Of a stretch of DNA of 19,861 bases, positions 7,754 through 14,498 are shown piece by piece. The notes beneath the pieces were generated by a model. The model worked only from the letters and a program-made list of their open reading frames with translations, was not told where the DNA came from and searched no databases. Numbering within the stretch: the stretch's first letter is position 1; each line of letters opens with the position of its first letter. Origin of the DNA: Chitinophagaceae bacterium (lineage in GTDB: Bacteria; Bacteroidota; Bacteroidia; Chitinophagales; Chitinophagaceae); contig JAJTCI010000013.1 of the NCBI GenBank assembly GCA_021323155.1, forward strand, positions 1 to 19,861. Reading direction: 5' to 3'. The position numbers were made by a program, and so were the translations under genes.

Positions 7754-9472
7754 CTACTTTAGTTTCATGTCTTTTATAATCCCATCTATCTTCCCCTGCA
7801 ACTCCTTCTCCTTCGCATCATACTCCTCCCTGCTGCCCAACTTAGTATTCACGCTGAAATAGAATTTAATCTTTGGCTCTGTACCACTGGGCCGTGCGGA
7901 TATCTTGCTGCCGTCCTCCAAAATGAACTGTAACACGTTACTTTTGGGCAATTCGATCTTCCATTCCTTTCCTGTCGCTAAGTGCTTTCCTTTTTGCAGT
8001 TCGTAATCGAGCAGTTCCACTACAGGCGATCCATTGATCGTCTGGGGCGGGTTATCCCGGTAGCCCTCCATCATTTCGGCGATCTCCTTTTGACCGTTCA
8101 TGCCTTTCTTCGTGATACTGATCAGGCTCTCGAGGTAGAAACCATACTTGATATACAAGTCCAGCAGTTTGTCAAAAAGACTTTTACCGTTTTGTTTCTC
8201 CACTGCGGCCATCTCGCAAAGCACCGCGACAGCACTGATCGCGTCTTTATCACGCGTACCACTACCGATCATCAGCCCGAAGCTTTCTTCTCCGCCAACC
8301 ACGTAATTCTCTTTCCCTTCTTTTTCCCTGATCAGCTGCGCGATCCATTTAAAACCGGTGAGTACATTATAGCAAGCCAACCCGTTCTGACGTGCTACTT
8401 CATTGATCATATCCGTGGTGACGATCGTGGACACCACCATATCGTTCGGTTGTGCGAGCCCTGCATTCTTTCGCGACTCCATGACATAAGTGAACGCAAG
8501 TACCGCCGTCTGGTTGCCATTCATCAACACCCACTCCCCTTTGTGATTCTTCACACCGATCCCTACGCGGTCGGCATCGGGATCCGTTCCCAATAGTATG
8601 TCCGCATCCAGCGCTTTCGCTTTCTGCAGCCCGATATTCATCGCTTCACTTTCTTCGGGGTTGGGGTACACTACCGTGGGGAAATTGCCATCGGGTGTCG
8701 CCTGTTCTTCCACGATCGTTACATTATCGAATCCATACCGCTTCAGGATCTCCGGCACCAACACGATCCCCGTTCCATGGATAGACGTGTAAACGACCTT
8801 GAGATCATGTTGCGCAGCCACCACTTCCGGGCATACACTCAGCGACTTCACCATATCCAGGTAAGCGTCGTCCATCTCCTTACCCATGACCCGGATGTTC
8901 GCCTCGCCACCGTCCCATTTCACATCATCCACGCTCCTGATCGCCTCCACTTCCTTGATCACGTACTTATCATGCGGTGGCACCAGTTGCGAACCATCGT
9001 TCCAGTAAGCTTTATAACCATTGTATTCTTTTGGATTGTGCGAGGCGGTACACATCACCCCGGCATCCATTCCCAGGTGGCGTATCGCGAAGCTCAGCTC
9101 AGGCGTAGGCCGCAACGCTTCAAACAGGTAAACGATCATACCATTCGCCGCGAAGACATTCGCCACCGTCTCAGCGAAAAAGCGGCTATTATTGCGGCTG
9201 TCGTGACCTATTGCCACTTTGATCTCTTTATCACCCCATGTTTTCTTCAGGTAATTAGCGAATCCCTGGGTAGCCATTCCCACCGTATACTTATTCATGC
9301 GGTTCGTACCTACTCCCATCAACCCCCGTAGTCCACCGGTACCGAACTCCAGGTTCTGGTAGAAAGAATCAACCAACTCGTCAGGCGATAATCTGCGAAC
9401 AGCCTCTTTGGTTTCGTTATCATAATTACCGTTCAGCCAGATATTTACTTTATCCTGTATTGCTCCATCCAT
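7754..9472 (-). CDS. Phospho-sugar mutase (phosphoglucomutase/phosphomannomutase)
   Basis: A 572-aa cytoplasmic enzyme of the alpha-D-phosphohexomutase superfamily, which interconverts sugar 1- and 6-phosphates through a phosphoserine. All four domain signatures are present in order: the N-terminal FGTGGLRGLMGVGTNRMN; the active-site loop TASHNPKEYNGYK with the phosphorylated serine at S144; the metal loop DPDADRVG; the sugar-binding loop GGEESFG; and the C-terminal phosphate-binding RPSGTEPKIKFY. Length is normal for the bacterial PgcA-like group. It probably links glucose 1-phosphate and glucose 6-phosphate and so glycogen, trehalose and cell-wall sugar metabolism, but glucose versus mannose or deoxyribose preference cannot be read. 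It stands alone, with its own terminator downstream. Confidence 0.95.
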   Translation of the reverse strand: MDGAIQDKVNIWLNGNYDNETKEAVRRLSPDELVDSFYQNLEFGTGGLRGLMGVGTNRMNKYTVGMATQGFANYLKKTWGDKEIKVAIGHDSRNNSRFFAETVANVFAANGMIVYLFEALRPTPELSFAIRHLGMDAGVMCTASHNPKEYNGYKAYWNDGSQLVPPHDKYVIKEVEAIRSVDDVKWDGGEANIRVMGKEMDDAYLDMVKSLSVCPEVVAAQHDLKVVYTSIHGTGIVLVPEILKRYGFDNVTIVEEQATPDGNFPTVVYPNPEESEAMNIGLQKAKALDADILLGTDPDADRVGIGVKNHKGEWVLMNGNQTAVLAFTYVMESRKNAGLAQPNDMVVSTIVTTDMINEVARQNGLACYNVLTGFKWIAQLIREKEGKENYVVGGEESFGLMIGSGTRDKDAISAVAVLCEMAAVEKQNGKSLFDKLLDLYIKYGFYLESLISITKKGMNGQKEIAEMMEGYRDNPPQTINGSPVVELLDYELQKGKHLATGKEWKIELPKSNVLQFILEDGSKISARPSGTEPKIKFYFSVNTKLGSREEYDAKEKELQGKIDGIIKDMKLK

Positions 9473-9493
9473 GTTTGCGTATTTTGAATTACG

Positions 9494-9510
9494 TGTAACC
9501 TGTAACCTGT
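9494..9510. repeat. Short heptamer repeat TGTAACC
   Basis: Two exact TGTAACC units and a third partial unit lie in the short gap between the divergent mutase and DUF2279 genes. A degenerate relative occurs at 10635-10655. The rest of the gap (9473-9562) shows no clear promoter on either strand. Confidence 0.45.
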
Positions 9511-9562
9511 TTTCAGGCCCGCAAGTTTACGACAAAACCCTCCAATTACAATTTACTGCCGT

Positions 9563-10639
9563 ATGTTTGAATGTATGAAAAGGTGGAAGGCCGGTTATTG
9601 CCGGCAGCGGATATTGCGGCTAAAATTCATTCTGCTTGGCGCATTAATTTACACGATTTCCTTCTCACAGGACACAGCCACAATTACCGCCGATACATCG
9701 GTTCGCCAACCGGTATTTTTACACAAAGATTCAGCCTGGCCTTTTGGCGTTAGCCGGAAGGAGATCGAGAAAAAAGTAGGCGAAAGGATCAGTCGGCCAC
9801 ATAAAAAAAGAATTCGCTTCCTGGCTGCAGGTAATGTCCTCGCCTACACTGGTTCCATGCTCGCGTTAAACGAGATCTGGTACAAGGATTACCCGCGCAG
9901 CAGCTTCCATTTCTTCAATGACAATAATGAATGGCAACGGGTCGACAAGGCTGGTCACGCTTTCAGCGCCTATGTTGCCAGCCGCGCTTCCATGGAAATG
10001 TGGCGCTGGGCAGGTCTCAAACGCAAACAGCGCATCTGGATCGGCGGGATGAGCGGCGCGTTATACCAAACGGTCATTGAAACACTTGATGGCTTCAGCG
10101 CGGAATGGGGATGGAGCTGGGGCGACTTTGCCGCCAACATGGTGGGCAGTGGACTCGTCATTGGGCAGGAACTCGCCTGGGATGAACAGCGCATCAACTT
10201 AAAATACTCAACCCATCACACGAAATATCCAGCCGGCCATTTGCGTGAAAGGGCAGATCACCTCTTCGGAAAAAGTTTCGGTGAACGGATGTTCAAAGAC
10301 TATAATGCGCAGACGATCTGGCTCAGCGCGAACCTCAAGTCCTTCCTTAAAACCTCGAACCTGCCTCCCTGGCTGAATCTAGCGTTTGGATATGGTGGCG
10401 ACGGTATGTTCGACGCCAATGAGAACACCTGGACCGATGCCGCCAGCAATATGTTCGACCGGCGCGATATACCCCGGTACCGCCAGTTCTACCTGGCTCC
10501 CGACATCGACCTTACACGCATCAAGACAAGCAGTAAGTTCCTGAAGGTCATCTTATTTATATTGAATACCTTCAAATTCCCCGCCCCTGCCCTTGAACTA
10601 AGCCAGGGAAAGCTCCGTGCCCACCTGCTCTACCTGTAA
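9563..10639 (+). CDS. DUF2279 family protein, envelope-associated
   Basis: A 358-aa protein matching the DUF2279 (YfiM-like) family. An N-terminal basic stretch is followed by a hydrophobic segment at residues 20-35 that ends FSQ and looks like a signal peptide. The conserved core begins near residue 86: an AAGNVLAYTGSMLALNEIWY helix, then NEWQRVDKAGHAFSAY with D128 and H132, then GGMSGALYQTVIETLDGFS and the tryptophan-rich EWGWSWGDFAANMVGSGL at 181-198. The C-terminal part includes YNAQTIWLSANL and LAFGYGGDGMF, strand-like stretches. Family function is unknown; members are predicted periplasmic or outer-membrane. The start could be the ATG at 9563 or the in-frame ATG at 9575, and the latter gives a more normal signal peptide. 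The stop codon lies inside a heptamer repeat. Confidence 0.87.
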   Translation: MFECMKRWKAGYCRQRILRLKFILLGALIYTISFSQDTATITADTSVRQPVFLHKDSAWPFGVSRKEIEKKVGERISRPHKKRIRFLAAGNVLAYTGSMLALNEIWYKDYPRSSFHFFNDNNEWQRVDKAGHAFSAYVASRASMEMWRWAGLKRKQRIWIGGMSGALYQTVIETLDGFSAEWGWSWGDFAANMVGSGLVIGQELAWDEQRINLKYSTHHTKYPAGHLRERADHLFGKSFGERMFKDYNAQTIWLSANLKSFLKTSNLPPWLNLAFGYGGDGMFDANENTWTDAASNMFDRRDIPRYRQFYLAPDIDLTRIKTSSKFLKVILFILNTFKFPAPALELSQGKLRAHLLYL

Positions 10640-10655
10640 CCAGCAACCTGTACCC
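10635..10655. repeat. Degenerate heptamer repeat at a gene end
   Basis: Three 7-bp units, TGTAACC, AGCAACC and TGTACCC, follow one another; the first contains the stop codon of the DUF2279 gene. They resemble the TGTAACC pair at 9494-9510 at the other end of the same gene. Confidence 0.4.
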
Positions 10656-10692
10656 TCCAACTTGTTAAGAGGTCCTAAAAAAGGATGAGCAG

Positions 10693-10723
10693 TTTGCCAT
10701 GAACTACAAACTTCGTAGATTGC
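10693..10723 (+). promoter_or_regulatory. Promoter of the BlaI/M56 operon
   Basis: TTTG at 10693-10696 and TAGATTGC at 10716-10723 are separated by exactly 19 bp, the spacing of Bacteroidota promoters (TTTG-N19-TAnnTTTG). The -7 box is imperfect, having one T fewer than consensus. Transcription would begin around 10730, giving a leader of about 12 nt before the ATG at 10742. One inverted repeat falls between the two boxes and reaches the -7 box, and a second covers the predicted start point. Confidence 0.5.
10704..10718. promoter_or_regulatory. Operator 1 for the BlaI-type repressor
   Basis: A 15-bp dyad, CTACAAA-C-TTCGTAG, symmetrical except for one position. It lies in the promoter spacer and overlaps the first bases of the -7 box. 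Its half-site TACnAA resembles that of the second dyad 4 bp downstream. BlaI/MecI repressors bind TAC-containing dyads in their own promoters, so this is the likely autoregulatory site. Confidence 0.6.
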
Positions 10724-10744
10724 ATTACGAAACAAATCGTAATG
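10723..10744. promoter_or_regulatory. Operator 2 for the BlaI-type repressor, overlapping the start codon
   Basis: A perfect 8-bp inverted repeat, CATTACGA-N6-TCGTAATG. The right arm contains the ATG at 10742-10744. It shares the TACGA core with operator 1. Binding here would block the transcription start and early elongation; in RNA the same repeat could pair and hide the start codon. Confidence 0.6.
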
Positions 10745-11125
10745 ATGGCAAATAAGCAGATTAAACCAACGGAAAGCGAGCTGGAGATCCTCCAGGTACT
10801 CTGGAGCCGCGGCACCGCAACCGTAAGAGATGTTCATGAGGACCTTGCGTCCTTCAAGGATTCAGGTTATACCACCACCCTCAAATTGATGCAGATCATG
10901 TTTGAGAAAGGATTGGTGAAAAGGGATGACAGCAGTAAAACCCATATCTACCAGGCCAACGTAAGCCGTGAGAGTACGCAGAAGCAAATGGTAGGTAAAA
11001 TGGTTGACGCGCTCTTCCAGGGTTCATCAACACAGTTGGTGATGCAGGCTCTGGGTAACGCAACGCCCTCCAAAGATGAACTGGATGAGATCCAGAAAAT
11101 GCTTGACAACCTGAAAAACAAATAA
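10742..11125 (+). CDS. BlaI/MecI/CopY family transcriptional repressor
   Basis: A 127-aa winged-helix repressor. The DNA-binding domain spans about residues 8-75: PTESELEILQVLWSRGTATV, then VHEDLASFKDSGYTTTLKLMQIMFEKGLVKR with the recognition helix, then the wing ending HIYQA. The C-terminal dimerisation helices include MVDALFQGSSTQLVMQAL and KDELDEIQKMLDNL. Family members repress their own operon and are inactivated by cleavage once the linked M56 protease senses a signal. In Staphylococcus BlaI the cut is at Asn-Phe; the matching place here (about residues 102-103) reads Gln-Ala, so the cleavage site may differ. The M56 gene starts 2 bp after the stop. Start is ATG 10742, or the next codon, also ATG. 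Confidence 0.92.
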   Translation: MMANKQIKPTESELEILQVLWSRGTATVRDVHEDLASFKDSGYTTTLKLMQIMFEKGLVKRDDSSKTHIYQANVSRESTQKQMVGKMVDALFQGSSTQLVMQALGNATPSKDELDEIQKMLDNLKNK

Positions 11126-11127
11126 GT

Positions 11128-13335
11128 ATGCCTTCTCTCTCCCAGTCCCCGCTGTTGCAGGCTTTGGGTTATGCTATTGCCAACAGTTTGTGGCAAATGG
11201 CTATGGTGTGGATCGTGTATGTGCTGCTGAACAGTCTTTTTAAATTTAGAAGCGAAACAAAGTACCGGATCGCGGTGGCCGCGCAGGTGACCGGGTTCGC
11301 ATGGTTCCTGGTGACCCTGCAGTTTTATTACCAGCAGTGCAGCCAGGCCCTGCGTATCGCCGAAGCATTGTACCTGGAGAATGGCGAACAGGCCACCTAC
11401 GTACTTGCTTCGTCCGACAATGCTTCATTGCTAAGTATTTTCATCAAAGCGGAACAGGTGCTCCCCTATTTGTCGGTGGCTTACCTCCTGCTTCTTGCAT
11501 TCCTCGTCATTCGATGGCTGAAAGCATATAAGTATACGCAGATTGTTCGCCTGAACGGCTTGCACAAAATAGATGTAGACTGGAAACTGTTTGTCACGCG
11601 TGTAGCAGGACAATTGGGCATTAAACAGAAAGTGAGGATCTATTTATCTGAACTGGTGAATAGTCCTGTAACGATCGGTTTCCTGAAACCGGTGATACTG
11701 GTGCCGGTGGCCAGCTTTACGCACCTCACGCCGCAACAACTGGAAGCGGTGATCCTGCACGAACTGGCGCATATCAAACGCCATGACTATGTGCTGAATA
11801 TCGTTTTGTCGATCATCGAACTGGGGTTATTCTTCAATCCTTTTACACGCCTCATCAATAAGTCTATTTCTAAAGAACGGGAGAACAGTTGCGATGACTG
11901 GGTGCTGCAATACCAGTACAATCCTTCGATGTACGCCGAAGCGCTGTTGCGAATCGCCGTATTACAGAAGTCATCCAGTATGGCCATGTACGCGGTGAAG
12001 TCGAAAGGAGAATTACTATCGCGGGTGCAACGGATGGTTCACCAGAAGGACAGCAGGTTCAATTACCGCCACCAGTTGCTCGCTTTATTATTAATGACGG
12101 GGATCCTCACTTCTATCGCATGGTTCGACCCTTCCTCTTTAAAAGCGCAGGATACAAGGTCAGGCACGGAAACACAGGCGGTGGTACTCGAACCCCTCGC
12201 CGTCAAGATCGATAACCCTTTGTTCAATCCCATGTTCTTCCTCAACAAGCCGCTGAAAGAAGAAGTGAAACAAACGGTAGCAGAGAACCGTAAACAGGAA
12301 CAGCGCGTACTGAAACCGTTTACTACGGCTACACGCGAGATCAACCTCCCGACCGTTATGGCACCGGTAGCGATCGAGAACCTGATAGAACTGGAAAAAA
12401 ATCTTGTTCGCCTTAGTAAGGACGTGAAAAGAACCACGGTCACTTCTATGGCGCCTTATCTTAATAATATGCGCGTCGCGCACAACCAGGTGTTCAAAAT
12501 GGATTCGGCCAGGTTCGGCACGCTCTTCCATCCGCAAAACCAGTGGACAGAAGGCAACTGGCTCAACCTGACTGAAGAACTGAAGGCTTCGCAAAAGTCC
12601 CTGGAAGATGCAATGAAACTGGGCAAGATCACAGTGGTCGATGCCAGGAAAATGCAGGCCGAGATCATTGAAGCATACAAACACCTGAAAGACGTGAACA
12701 TACCACAGGTGTTCACTTTCGCTCCGTCCGATGCATTCGTGTCAGACTATTTTTACCGGGAAGCTTTCACCGAATTTGAATCTGAGAAAGAAAGATCACG
12801 CGCAAAAGCGGTAGAAGCTGGTAAGAAAGAAAAAGTGAAAGAAGTGAAAGCCGGTGTGAAAGGCAGGAGACCTGTAGTCGATACGATACGGCAGCGATTG
12901 CTGGAGCGGACAACGTTGGCGACTGCGAAGACCGGCCATCCCCAAGGTACGGCGAACGGCTACATCCGGATAATGGAAGGCAAGACTCCACCGGTATTGA
13001 TCGACCAAATGCCAACTCAAACCGCGCCACCGAAAACAAATGGCGCATCCGGCAAACCTGCCACACCCGTGAAACCAGGCACCTATTACCATGGAAATAC
13101 AGCGGTACAGGGCACGGCGACCTATTACTCATATACACAAACCGAAAATGGTGACGAGTGCGAAAAAGCAAATCGCGCTGAACGTAAAAAAGCCTGTCCT
13201 GTTAACTGCAAGCATACAAATTGCAAAACCACGAAGACCACCAAAGTGGTCCAGAATGGGAAATGCTACCGGGTGGTGGTCCCTGCTAAAAAAGAAGCGG
13301 AAGAACCCATCATCATCGACATACAGTTCGAATAA
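11128..13335 (+). CDS. M56 family (BlaR1-like) membrane metallopeptidase with an atypical C-terminal tail
   Basis: A 735-aa membrane protein. Hydrophobic segments lie near residues 14-38, 46-67, 113-130 and 221-238, with a further one at 316-333. The zinc-protease site is HELAH (H211, E212, H215), with the partner glutamate in KERENSCDD near 250-252, all typical of M56/BlaR1. In BlaR1 the protease is cytoplasmic and leads to cleavage of BlaI. Unlike BlaR1 there is no penicillin-binding SxxK/SxN/KTG domain. Instead residues 335-735 form a helical, Lys/Glu-rich and Pro/Thr-rich region, probably periplasmic, ending in a five-cysteine cluster (C678, C690, C694, C699, C713). What this tail senses is unknown. 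Co-transcribed with the repressor. Confidence 0.9.
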   Translation: MPSLSQSPLLQALGYAIANSLWQMAMVWIVYVLLNSLFKFRSETKYRIAVAAQVTGFAWFLVTLQFYYQQCSQALRIAEALYLENGEQATYVLASSDNASLLSIFIKAEQVLPYLSVAYLLLLAFLVIRWLKAYKYTQIVRLNGLHKIDVDWKLFVTRVAGQLGIKQKVRIYLSELVNSPVTIGFLKPVILVPVASFTHLTPQQLEAVILHELAHIKRHDYVLNIVLSIIELGLFFNPFTRLINKSISKERENSCDDWVLQYQYNPSMYAEALLRIAVLQKSSSMAMYAVKSKGELLSRVQRMVHQKDSRFNYRHQLLALLLMTGILTSIAWFDPSSLKAQDTRSGTETQAVVLEPLAVKIDNPLFNPMFFLNKPLKEEVKQTVAENRKQEQRVLKPFTTATREINLPTVMAPVAIENLIELEKNLVRLSKDVKRTTVTSMAPYLNNMRVAHNQVFKMDSARFGTLFHPQNQWTEGNWLNLTEELKASQKSLEDAMKLGKITVVDARKMQAEIIEAYKHLKDVNIPQVFTFAPSDAFVSDYFYREAFTEFESEKERSRAKAVEAGKKEKVKEVKAGVKGRRPVVDTIRQRLLERTTLATAKTGHPQGTANGYIRIMEGKTPPVLIDQMPTQTAPPKTNGASGKPATPVKPGTYYHGNTAVQGTATYYSYTQTENGDECEKANRAERKKACPVNCKHTNCKTTKTTKVVQNGKCYRVVVPAKKEAEEPIIIDIQFE

Positions 13336-13358
13336 ACGCGGTCTTGTTTATAGCAAAG

Positions 13359-13386
13359 GGCATGGCTGGAAAGCTGTGCCTTTTTT
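13359..13386 (+). terminator. Rho-independent terminator of the BlaI/M56 operon
   Basis: GGCATGGCT / AGCTGTGCC form a 9-bp stem with two G-U pairs and a GGAA tetraloop, followed by six T. It lies 23 bp after the M56 stop codon. Confidence 0.88.
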
Positions 13387-13402
13387 CTTTGCCAGCCGCC
13401 TT

Positions 13403-13452
13403 CCTCCATGGCACCGGTCTTAGGGCGATGAAAGCCGACCGACGTGTGGAGG
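13403..13452. other. Nested inverted repeat between convergent genes
   Basis: Outer arms CCTCCA (13403-13408) and TGGAGG (13447-13452) enclose inner arms CGGTC (13415-13419) and GACCG (13437-13441), with CAC/GTG between them. This could fold into one interrupted stem with a 17-nt loop. It has no T-run on either side, so it is not a standard terminator. Role unknown. Confidence 0.4.
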
Positions 13453-13486
13453 CTCCTGCCCCTTTCGCCGGGTCCTCCTTATCACC

Positions 13487-14041
13487 TCATTTCTTCACCT
13501 TTTTTATCGCCTGTTGATATATCTTTCTCACCGCGTTATCAGTTTCCCATTCAATGATCGCTTCCGCGGCGGGCAGCAGGTCTTTATTAAGTGGCATATT
13601 ACATTGCATGATCTTCGAGATGGCACCCGCGGCACTCCAGCGAACCACTGTGCCCTCGTGTTCGGTATTAGCTAATAGATTCACGATCGCCTTCTTCAAC
13701 AGTTTAGGAAACAGATGCGCTGTGTTGCCGATCAACCTCGCCGATTCCCATTTCACCCTTGGCGCTTCGTCGGCAAGAGACCTGATCGCAAACTCAAAAG
13801 TGCCAGTGTCAATCACCTCCGGCTTTAGTTTCGAAGCATACTCCATCGCTTCGATGAGCGTGGCCTTATCAGTAGCTTTCGCTGTCCTTGCCGTTGCGAC
13901 AAATTCACCGATGCCCATACTTCCGTTCAACAACATCTCCCCAGCAAGTGCTGTCTTCTGTTTCACCTTAATGGTTTTGTCATGGAGGATAAGCCCCAGT
14001 GCGCCCGGTAATGCGGAAGTTTTCTTTGCTGCTTTCGCCAT
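13487..14041 (-). CDS. HEAT-like helical-repeat protein
   Basis: A 184-aa protein, alanine- and lysine-rich, with no signal peptide or membrane segment. After a basic N-terminus (MAKAAKKTSALPGALGLILHD) come successive helix pairs: IEAMEYASKLKPEV, FEFAIRSLADEAPRVKWESARLIGN, LFPKLLKKAIVNLLANTEHEG, then VVRWSAAGAISKIMQ. The repeated pattern of PxVRW/KWE(S/A)AxxIG is that of HEAT/armadillo-type repeats, which act as protein-binding scaffolds. No enzyme motif is visible. The partner is unknown. It is convergent with the BlaI/M56 operon, whose terminator separates them. The ATG at 14041-14039 follows no clear Shine-Dalgarno sequence. Confidence 0.8.
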   Translation of the reverse strand: MAKAAKKTSALPGALGLILHDKTIKVKQKTALAGEMLLNGSMGIGEFVATARTAKATDKATLIEAMEYASKLKPEVIDTGTFEFAIRSLADEAPRVKWESARLIGNTAHLFPKLLKKAIVNLLANTEHEGTVVRWSAAGAISKIMQCNMPLNKDLLPAAEAIIEWETDNAVRKIYQQAIKKVKK

Positions 14042-14246
14042 ACTTCAAATCTAGCCAAACACCGCTGAAACTATGAACACAGGGCACCAACGTTTAGACC
14101 GAGGCCTGGGAACGCGACAGTTGGATCCATTATCCTACCGTGAACCCGCGGACCCGGGTACAGGCAACCCTCAATGTAGGCGGGAGGAGAACGCCAGGTG
14201 AGAACAAGGAAATATAGGTGATATTCGAGGTAAATGGGAAGGTAAT

Positions 14247-14301
14247 GCTCTATAGGTGCTCTATATGTACTCTATAAGTGCTCTATATGTGCTCTATATG
14301 T
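14247..14301. repeat. Five-copy 11-bp tandem repeat
   Basis: Five head-to-tail units of GCTCTATATGT. Units 2, 4 and 5 are identical; unit 1 has G in place of T at position 9, and unit 3 begins with A and has A at position 9. Every unit carries TATA at the same phase, about one helical turn apart. Confidence 0.93.
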
Positions 14302-14368
14302 CGGGTATCGCCACCGGTAGACACAGGGCAGCCCAACTGGTAAATTCGCAGGGCGAACGGGAAGCGTG

Positions 14369-14454
14369 GCCGGCTTAAGGATCTTACCAGAAAGACAACG
14401 CTTAATAAAGGCGCTGTAAGCCGGCAAACAGCGTTTGGGGCAGGTTGCCCCAAA
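14369..14454. other. Cluster of overlapping inverted repeats
   Basis: Four pairings are possible: GCCGGCTTA (14369-14377) with TAAGCCGGC (14417-14425); AACGCT (14397-14402) with AGCGTT (14430-14435); CGCTGT (14412-14417) with ACAGCG (14428-14433); and TTTGGGGCA (14434-14442) with TGCCCCAAA (14446-14454). Several share bases and exclude each other. On the minus strand the last stem directly follows the terminator T-run. Role unknown. Confidence 0.5.
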
Positions 14455-14479
14455 AAAAAGACCCGCTTCTCAGCGGGCC
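14452..14479 (-). terminator. Rho-independent terminator of the PorP/SprF gene
   Basis: On the minus strand a CCCGCT / AGCGGG stem, extended by one G-U and one G-C pair, has a GAGA tetraloop and is followed by eight T. It begins 20 bp after the PorP/SprF stop codon. Confidence 0.9.
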
Positions 14480-14498
14480 TCCATTCAAGCAATTAGTT

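Larger units (their letters stand above)
14042..14498. other. Gene-free region with tandem repeat, hairpins and a terminator
   Basis: This 457-bp stretch carries no convincing reading frame; a 69-aa minus-strand frame across the repeats has no recognisable protein character. The left part (14042-14240) is unique sequence with no structure that I can identify and could hold the promoter of the HEAT-like gene, although I see no clear box. The right part contains an 11-bp tandem array, a set of overlapping inverted repeats and the terminator of the PorP/SprF gene, each listed separately. Confidence 0.6.

Noticed and set aside
7653..13450. Shared 12-bp CCGACGTGTGGA at 7653-7664 and 13439-13450
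   Set aside because: Several 12-bp matches are expected by chance in a 20-kb window, and the flanks do not match.
14283..14492. 69-aa minus-strand frame across the tandem repeat and hairpins
   Set aside because: It covers the terminator of the PorP/SprF gene and the repeat array, and its translation looks like non-coding sequence.
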